Notes under the pieces: generated by a model
Databases searched by the model: none
Told to the model about the DNA's origin: nothing
The model's input: the letters and a program-made list of their open reading frames with translations, nothing else
Program-made: the position numbers and the translations under genes
Shown: positions 57,201-64,000 of the stretch, piece by piece
Layout of the letters: every line of letters begins with the position of its first letter
How positions within the stretch are numbered: the stretch's first letter is position 1
NCBI GenBank assembly: GCA_037693485.1
Contig: CM075354.1
Coordinates: 57,459,501 to 57,523,500 of the forward strand
From: Kitagawia praeruptora
Lineage: Eukaryota > Streptophyta > Magnoliopsida > Apiales > Apiaceae
Reading direction: 5' to 3'
DNA: 64,000 bases

Positions 57201-58724
57201 GAACCTAAGAAGGTTGAAGAGGCCTTACAGGATCCTGATTGGGTAATTGCAATGCAGGAAGAATTAAATGAGTTTGAGATAAACAAAGTCTGGAAACTGG
57301 TACCAAGACCCAAAGACAGATCAATTATTGGTGCAAAATGGGTTTTCAGAAACAAGCTAGATGAATCTGGTATGATTGTAAGAAACAAAGCAAGACTGGT
57401 GGCCAAGGGTTATTCTCAGGAAGAAGGCATTGATTATGATGAGACCTTTGCACTTGTAGCAAGATTGGAAGCAATCAGGATGTTTCTTGCATTTGCAGCT
57501 CATTCAAAATTCAAGGTATACCAGATGGATGTAAAGAGTGCTTTTCTAAATGGCAATCTTGATGAGGAAGTGTATGTGGAGCAACCACCTGGATTTGTTG
57601 ATCCAAAGTTTCCAAATCATGTCTACAAACTTGACAAGGCACTCTATGGACTAAAGCAGGCACCAAGAGCATGGTATGAGACTTTGTCTAAATTTCTTCT
57701 TGAAAATGGCTTCACAAGAGGTACAATTGACAAAACTCTATTCTTTAGAAAAATAAAAGGTGAATTGCTTTTAGTTCAAGTTTATGTTGATGATATCATA
57801 TTTGGCTCTACTAATGAAAAGTTGTGTGCTAAGTTTAGCAAGCTTATGCAATCTAAGTATCAGATGAGCATGATGGGTGAATTAAATTATTTCTTAGGCT
57901 TGCAGGTCAAACAGACTGAGACTGGTATTTTCATTAATCAGTCAAAGTATATCAAAGATCTTTTAAGAAGATTTGAATTTCAAGACTGTGCAGTTGCAAA
58001 AACACCTATGGCAACAGCCACTAAACTAGACTCTGATCCTAAGGGAAAGAGTGTGGATAATACTAGTTATAGAGGCATGATAGGCTCATTGTTATATTTA
58101 ACTGCAAGTAGACCAGATATAATGTTTTCTACCTGTTTATGTGCTAGATTCCAAAGTGATCCTAAGGAATCTCATTTAATTGCTGTGAAGAGAATTTTTA
58201 GATATCTCAAAGGAACTCCAAATCTTGGTTTGTGGTATCCTAGAGAATCTGACTTCTCCCTAATTGGCTATTCAGACTCTGATTATGCAGGGTGTAAATT
58301 TGACAGGAAAAGCACTACAGGTACATGTCAATTCTTGGGAAACAGATTGATTTTTTGGGCAAGCAAGAAGCAACAATCTGTCTCAACCTCAACTGCAGAA
58401 GCTGAGTACATAGCAGCAGGAAGTTGTTGTGCACAACTCCTTTGGATAAGAAATCAGTTGATTGATTATGGAATGACACTTAGTAATATTCCTATGTTTT
58501 GTGATAATACTAGTGCTATCAAAATTGCAGAAAATCCAGTTCAACATTCAAGGACTAAGCACATTGATGTCAGGTATCATTTTATTAGAGAACATATTGA
58601 GAATGGTACTGTGGAACTTAATTTTGTTTCTACTGACAAACAGCTTGCAGATATTCTAACTAAACCACTTGATGAGACTACATTCAGTAGATTAGTAAGT
58701 GAGTTAGGAATGTTAAATTTCTAG
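54210..58724 (+). pseudogene. SIRE-type Copia gag-pol with three nonsense codons
   Basis: A single frame of about 1,500 codons starts MSGYKDGNTKIPML 50 bp after the primer site. Stops are TGA at 55215-55217, replacing the first cysteine of the zinc knuckle (FNCSELGHFASEC follows); TGA at 55539-55541, in a protease-region SF-x-DGNKG context; and TAA at 56823-56825, in the linker before reverse transcriptase. Domains: gag to 55260, protease LDSGCSGHMTG (catalytic Asp 55455-55457), integrase with HLDLFGP (about 56037), RSDNGTKF and PQQNGVVERKNR (about 56320-56355), reverse transcriptase with VYVDDIIFGS (about 57780), RNase H with TAEAEYIAAGS (about 58393). No frameshift is visible, so defects are point mutations. 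Confidence 0.93.
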
Positions 58725-59287
58725 ATCTTTAACATCTGCAAAAGTAGCAAGTTATGTTGTTTTCAGCTTATAGACTTGATATTCTTGTCAGGATCTATAT
58801 TTGATTGTTAAGTGCTTAAGATGTAACATTGTACTTTGATAAATTTCAGTATGATAGACTTGTTAATAAACATCAGGATCAGGATTACTATCAGTATGCT
58901 GACGTCATCAGGGGATTTTATCGTCAGTATCAGGATTGTGAAATTTGTGTGTACTATTGTTTCAAATCCTGAAGTTCATTTTATGTAGTGATCTAATTCT
59001 GAGTTTTGTTAAGTCTATGCAAGCAAACTTTAATTCATTCATACTGATAGTTTATATTGTTTTTCACATCATTCAATAAACAATCACAGACAAGTAGATA
59101 ATAAGAAATTGTATTTTCATTAATTGAAAGCATTACATACATGGAAATGAAATACAAATATCTTTTTGTCTAATTTTTACTGATAATCCTATTCTTGTCT
59201 AAAGTTGTTGCTGTTCTTAGTCTTCAAAGATCTACTTCAGGACAAGGAGCATCTCAAGAGTCACTTTGATGATTACTCCTGAATTCC
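58725..59287. other. Spacer between pol and the 3' frames
   Basis: Non-coding on the forward strand. ATCAGGAT words recur. On the reverse strand 59100-59287 resembles a plant 3' untranslated region, with TTTGTATTTC and AATGAAAATACAATTTC downstream of the antisense stop codon. Confidence 0.5.
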
Positions 59288-59569
59288 TTATCTGGGCGAC
59301 TTGAATGAGAGCAGCTGACTTGAATGTATAGCATCCCCATCAAGATCAACCTCAGACTCTCGGCCAAATTCTTCATCCTCAAGTTTTGAGGAGGTTAGAG
59401 GGTGATTGTATCCAACAGATGGATATTCTAAGAGAAGGTTCAGGACATTATATGGATCTACTCCAACCATGTCTAAAACGATGAGAAAAGTCATCTCTTC
59501 AAAGAGACGAATAATGAATCTTTGGTGTTCATCATCTGTGAGAAATCGAAAGATTGGGTTGAAGGTCAT
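59288..59569 (-). CDS. Antisense reading frame in the SIRE-type element (93 codons)
   Basis: From an ATG at 59569 it reads MTFNPIFRFLTDDEHQRF, then IIRLFEEMTFLIVLDMVG, VDPYNVLNLLLEYPSVGY and a glutamate/aspartate-rich tail to a TAA at 59288. The composition is balanced and protein-like, unlike most shadow frames here. The open frame extends upstream to 59662. It overlaps the first part of the sense 3' frame from 59522. The family is not recognised. It could be an accessory antisense gene of the element, a captured gene piece, or chance. Confidence 0.4.
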   Translation of the reverse strand: MTFNPIFRFLTDDEHQRFIIRLFEEMTFLIVLDMVGVDPYNVLNLLLEYPSVGYNHPLTSSKLEDEEFGRESEVDLDGDAIHSSQLLSFKSPR

Positions 59570-62500
59570 TGTGTTTTGTGGAAGCTCTGTGTTTACAGAG
59601 AGGTTTTGTGTGCTATTGGACCTTTGCATTATGCATTGACAACATCTCCAGAAATAAATCAAGCTGCTGTTTCACAAGCTTGGGAGAATGCTGAGGTAAT
59701 TGATTCTACTCAGAGTCAATCAGGTAAGATTGTTCTACACTTAGGACAAGATACTTATGACATTACTGAATCTGTTGTTAATTCAGTACTTCGCTTACCT
59801 GTTACTGATAATTATGCAAGTGAACCATCTGATGATGATGTAAGAACTATGTTGTCTGCATTAGGTTATAGTGGACCTCTAGACAACATGAGCCAGTTAA
59901 ATAGGTCTTTTCTTAGGAAGGAATGGTCTTTCTTCTTTGATCAAATTGCTAAATGTTTTACTGGCAAATGTAGTTCTTTTCAGCAAATTACTTCTGTTAC
60001 TTCACATATTGCTTACAGTTTGCTTTATGACAGAGTAATTAACATTGGTCACATTATCTTAAGTCAGATGTGTATTAAACTTGGGTCAAGAGATCAAAAC
60101 AGGAAAATGGTTTATTATCATAGATTTATGCAAATGTTTATTAACCATTTTATTCCTGATGTTGAAGCTAGATTTGTTAGAGAACATTGTGTTTCTTCTT
60201 ATGTACAGCAAAAGAGAATTTTCTCTGACATTACAAAGAAGGACAATGAAAAGAATCTAGATGAAATACCTGCAATTCATTATCCACATCATGTTCAGGT
60301 AATTCTTAAAACTCATCTTCCTACTCTCTACAATTCTTTTTTCTTTTGTGGTGAAATGGCTCAGGAATCTCATTTGGATGAGAACCCACCTGTGTCTACC
60401 CAAGTAACCCAAAACATTATAGTCTCTGAAACAATTCAAGAACAAAGTTTTAATCTACAGCCTATTGTTTCAAAGAAACAAACCTCTGGTGTTTCTCAAA
60501 AGACATCAGTTGTAAAGAAGAGAAGATTTGTTGTGTCAAGTAGTAATAGTTCTAGTGAAGATGATGATAATATATCTCTTGCTGAGAAAGAAGAATTGAA
60601 GGCTGCAATTCAACTTTCTAAGCTAGGACAAAGAGATGAAGCACCTAGTCACAGCCCGGCTGCAGTCTCTCAAAAAGCTGTAGTACTTAAAAAGGGAAAA
60701 CAGTTACTGGATATTGTCTCTCAAAAGACTGTGTCTATTGAAAAAGGATCTCATCCCAAGATCACTTCTGTGTCTACACCTCTTGAGTCTTCTCAGGATA
60801 AATCTTTTGCTCACTATACTAGGAGAACAAGGAGAAAGATTCATTTGTTACCTACACACACAGAGTCTAGTCCAACTAATATCATGCAGGTCTCTACAAA
60901 TGAAGCTACAATCAAGTCAGCAAATGACTATAGAGATCTGGATATTGATTCTTTATGGGAAACTACATTATCATACAGACTGGCTATGGGAGTTATTTCT
61001 ATCAAAGTGAAGCTATCTAAGCCTGTTCTAGATTTTCTGGTTGAAAGAGTACCAAAACTTTTATTTCCAGAAGAATATGGACTTCTACATCAAAGACTTG
61101 ACTTAATGAAGATGTATTTCTATGTATCTGTCAGAAGACAATTAGTCAAGAAATTTGGACTCTTGAAGCATGCTGCACTTCAATCACTTCATGCATATTT
61201 ATTTGACAAGGATGTCATTATTGAAGATGCTTCAGCTCAAGGTGAACAACAGGAGGAAGTAGGTAGAGGAATGCAGTCAACAGAAGATACTATTGTACCA
61301 GTGGTGGATAGTAGAGCAGATCAGATCACAGTGACTACAACACAAGAACCATCTAGTCAGAGGTTGGATGACTCAGGAGCTGTGATAGCTGATGTTGAAA
61401 GGTCTTCTGTGATGACTGAAATTGCAAGTGAGAAACCCTATGATATGGGAGGAATGACTTTGATTGATTTTTCTGAAGATCAAACAAATATTTTTCAGTC
61501 AGAGTCTATCCACCTTGAGGGTGTTACTCAGCAAACAACACTTAAAGACGGTGACATACTAACTATGGTGTCTAATGAAGTATTACTGAAGACATCAGAG
61601 TCTAGTAGAGAACCTGAAAGTGGTATACTGGAGCCTGTAGTCTCTGAAAGGAAAGAAGATGCTTGTGAGGGTTCAGAGACTATAGCAGCTCACTCCTTGG
61701 AGAAAACCTCAAGCCCCTTGCCAAATGAGGAACCCTCTCTCCATGTGAGTTCAGGTATAAAAACTTCTTCTAAACTCTATTTTTCTGTAGGTCATGAGAG
61801 CACTTATCCAAATTTGAGTGATACACTTGAAAAGATGGATATTGATCCACAATCAGAGAGGTTGGCTCCTGACCAGGCAAAAGGAGAGGTAGAAAGAGTG
61901 TTGACTTTAGATAGTCAAAGTGAGAATGAGGGTATGGATGATCAACTCCATAGTGAGGGAGAGAAAATTAGGAAAACATCATCATTTGATTTCTAGGATC
62001 AGGTTTTTCCTGAATCTTGGTCTGACAATCTTGGCATGGATGCTGGTACTTATTCTTTTATTAAGATGTATGAGAAGAATGACTTAGCAAAGCACAATGC
62101 AAAGCCAGAAGTTAAAGCTCAGAAGCAAAAAGAAAGGCTTGCAGGAATTATCAACAGAAGAGGTGAAAGGATAAGACAAACTTCTACACCACCAGTACCA
62201 GAAGATAATCCTAATGATCCTAGTATTCCTTTGTTTGTACTACCAATATCAGCCAGAATTGAGACATCAACAGTATCTGATTAATCTAAGGAGTCAGGAT
62301 TTGTAGATGTTAGTACACAGAATACTGGTGAAGGACAAGATGATCATATTGCAGCTTCAGATCAGAAAGATTAAGATGTTTGTAACTCTAATCGAGTTTT
62401 ATTACTTGAATATCATTCTACACAAGCAACTTCTTCTACAAGACTTGAATCTGAAGATATTCCAAACACTTCCAACATTGAAGTCAATTCTGACGTTTTA

Positions 62501-62791
62501 CAAGACATTCAGAAATCTCAAGTTGAAATTAAATCAAGACTTCAAACACTTGAAGATAACCAAGTCACTATTATGGAAAATCAAGCAGTTCTGATGAATC
62601 TCATTTGTTCTGTTACTGAATCTCTTGGAATTAATGTTGCTGATGTCAAAAAGGGGGAGATAACAACAGTTCAAAGGCAACAGACTGGGGGAGGAGATAA
62701 ACAGACTGGGAGAGATAAAAGAAGAACTAAGGATGATAGAGGTGAATCTTATCAGGGAAGTGGTAAAGGAAAAGAAGCATCAAATAGTTGA
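59522..62791 (+). pseudogene. Long extra 3' reading frame in the env-like position, with stops
   Basis: About 824 codons are open to TAG at 61994-61996. The same frame then continues through TAA at 62282-62284 and TAA near 62372 to a final stop at 62789-62791, about 1,090 codons in all. The N-terminal third has a conserved-looking domain (YALTTSPEI, WENAEV, SVLRLP, RKEWSFFFDQIAKCF, SSFQQITSVTSHIAYSLLY, INIGHIILSQM, MFINHFIPDVEARF) that I associate with extra frames of plant SIRE-type elements. The middle is serine/glutamate-rich and low in structure. The end is coiled-coil-like with a basic tail (KKGEITTVQ...). The true start is uncertain, because the first 40 codons overlap the antisense frame. 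An envelope role is not shown. Confidence 0.75.
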
Positions 62792-62940
62792 ATTCTTTCT
62801 TCTAAGTACTGGATACTATGTCTATTTCTTAAGAGGGAGGTACTTAACTTCATGATTTTTGAATTCGTAAATTCTATTCTGATTGTATTGCTATATGTTT
62901 TGACATCAACAACTCAGATTTATGCTTCAGGTTTTAAAGC

Positions 62941-62956
62941 ATAAATAGGGGGAGAT
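62941..62956 (+). promoter_or_regulatory. Polypurine tract
   Basis: ATAAATAGGGGGAGAT adjoins the 3' LTR and is close to the tract of the related reverse-strand element. Confidence 0.88.
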
Positions 62957-63701
62957 TGTTAGGAATAATTCATGAGTTGTGATGTTAAGAATAGAATTTT
63001 ACTTATACTTCTTGTATATCCTGATCTTATAAAGGATTTAGCACTTTGTATAGGAGATATGTGTTAGACAGTAATCTGTAGAATTTAAGTCAGGAATGAA
63101 CAGTGCATCGAGTACTACATGTCAGGAACTGAGATTGAATCCTGATATGTCAAGTCAAATATTGATCAAGTACTAATGGAATGGTCAGATCCTGATGCAA
63201 GAAGGAATCCTGATATCAGTCGTGTTACTGATGATGTCATTATGGATGCTACAGAAACTGGCAAGTGCTATAAAATAGGATCTTTGTTTGAGGAACAAGC
63301 AAGAAGATTTTATGAAGGAAAGAATTTTCTATTGATGGAAACTATCAACTGGACGGCAGAACATTGTCATGTATAGATTATCTTTCTGTGATTAGTTGAT
63401 AGGTAGCATTATAAATATTCTCTCTATGTCATTGTAAAAAGAGTTCGAGTCGTGAGTTTTGTATGCGTAGCTCTGTATAAGGTTTGTATTCGAGAGTTCG
63501 AAACAAACAGAGAGAGAGAGATTTATTTTGTCAGCAGCTGCTAAAGGTATTTGTACACCTTTGGTAGAGTTTGTATTTGATCTTATTAATACAAACAGTT
63601 TGATTCATTCGTTTATGCTTGTTTATCTAATCAAGCAAAAATCAGACACGATTATATAACTTGTATTCAACCCCCCCTTCTACAAGTTATTCGAGTTAAC
63701 A
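62957..63701 (+). repeat. 3' LTR of the SIRE-type element
   Basis: 745 bp, about 97.7% identical to the 5' LTR, with TATAAATA at 63410-63417. A 66-codon frame (63176-63376) parallels that in the 5' LTR. Confidence 0.93.
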
Positions 63702-63706
63702 ATTTG

Positions 63707-64000
63707 TTTCTTCTTCACAGGGGAAGCCCCTATAGAGAACTCTATTGGATTGACCACTATAATTGGCTGTTGCTCCCCCTCAATTTGTGCTATCTTGCTA
63801 CTGGAAGGTGGAATTTAACTAGAAGTAGCTGCAACCTCTTCTACCTTTTTCTCCCCCTTTTTGTTAGCATCAAGGGCTGGAGGTGAGGCTGCAAGTAGCC
63901 TTTCCAGTAGCTCAGTCTGTTTGGCTTGGTTGGCAATGACTGTCTGCATTTGAGATTCCATATTATCCACTCTGGAAGAAAGATGCCTAACAGATTTGGC
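63707..64000 (-). pseudogene. 3' extra reading frame of the reverse SIRE-type element, proximal part
   Basis: On the reverse strand, entering at the window edge, it encodes a coiled-coil-like segment (RVDNMESQMQTVIANQAKQT, ELLERLL) and a lysine-rich KKGEKKVEEV stretch, then TAA at 63815-63817, then a further open piece to the insertion site. Counting the ATTTG duplication once, the frame runs on exactly into the piece starting at 53409. The NQA...KKGE pattern resembles the end of the sense 3' frame of the inserted element (about 62573-62680). Confidence 0.7.

Larger units (their letters stand above)
53413..63701 (+). mobile_element. SIRE/Maximus-type Copia retrotransposon, 10.3 kb
   Basis: LTRs of 748 and 745 bp differ at about 17 bases (roughly 2.3%). 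The perfect target duplication ATTTG (53408-53412 and 63702-63706) shows clean insertion into the reverse-strand SIRE-type element. The order is LTR, primer site, gag-pol in one frame, spacer with an antisense frame, long 3' extra frame, polypurine tract, LTR. The length and extra frame are typical of the SIRE lineage. All frames have in-frame stops, so the copy is not autonomous. Confidence 0.95.

Overview
The window is nuclear DNA of a dicot plant, possibly an asterid (the family is inference). It is AT-rich and packed with nested transposable elements. Initiator-tRNA-Met primer sites, Copia, Gypsy, Helitron, Mutator, hAT, Tourist and Stowaway elements, and scattered SINEs all fit a plant. 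I found no convincing intact host gene, rRNA, functional tRNA or CRISPR array. Everything with a recognisable domain is transposon-derived.

Region by region. 1-5.6 kb: a short tRNA-derived SINE is split by a 4.38-kb solo LTR (5-bp target duplication CCAAC), which itself carries an 834-bp Mutator-like MITE. 5.6-15.4 kb: intergenic DNA full of small DNA transposons, several nested (Stowaway in a TIR element; a 1.2-kb TIR element in a Stowaway; Stowaway in Stowaway). 15.4-29.3 kb: a decayed Helitron, with a textbook 3' hairpin plus CTAG at 29299-29327 and a fragment of its replication protein. It is interrupted by a very young Copia element (16826-21700) and by a 2.1-kb Mutator-like element (25314-27437) holding a foldback and a minisatellite. 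29.4-33.4 kb: more MITEs. 33.8-38.7 kb: an older, badly mutated Copia element.

39.3-47.3 kb: the 5' part of a Gypsy element whose LTR contains a tandem duplication of its promoter. Its gag is cut by a second Gypsy element (Athila-like, reverse strand, gag only) at 41360-46151. 47.4-48.7 kb: a related LTR remnant, then a 127-codon unknown reading frame and non-coding DNA.

50.7-64 kb: a reverse-strand SIRE/Maximus-type Copia element whose 3' reading frame was split by a 10.3-kb forward-strand SIRE/Maximus element (53413-63701, target duplication ATTTG). The inserted element has gag-pol in one frame with three nonsense codons, a long extra 3' reading frame in the env-like position, and a candidate antisense gene between the two.

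Within each LTR element the parts form one unit: LTR promoter, primer site, gag (capsid and zinc knuckle), protease, integrase, reverse transcriptase, RNase H, polypurine tract, LTR. The element in best condition is the Copia at 16.8-21.7 kb, whose LTRs differ at one base of 223 and whose coding frame has a single stop codon. The nesting gives a relative insertion order for much of the window.
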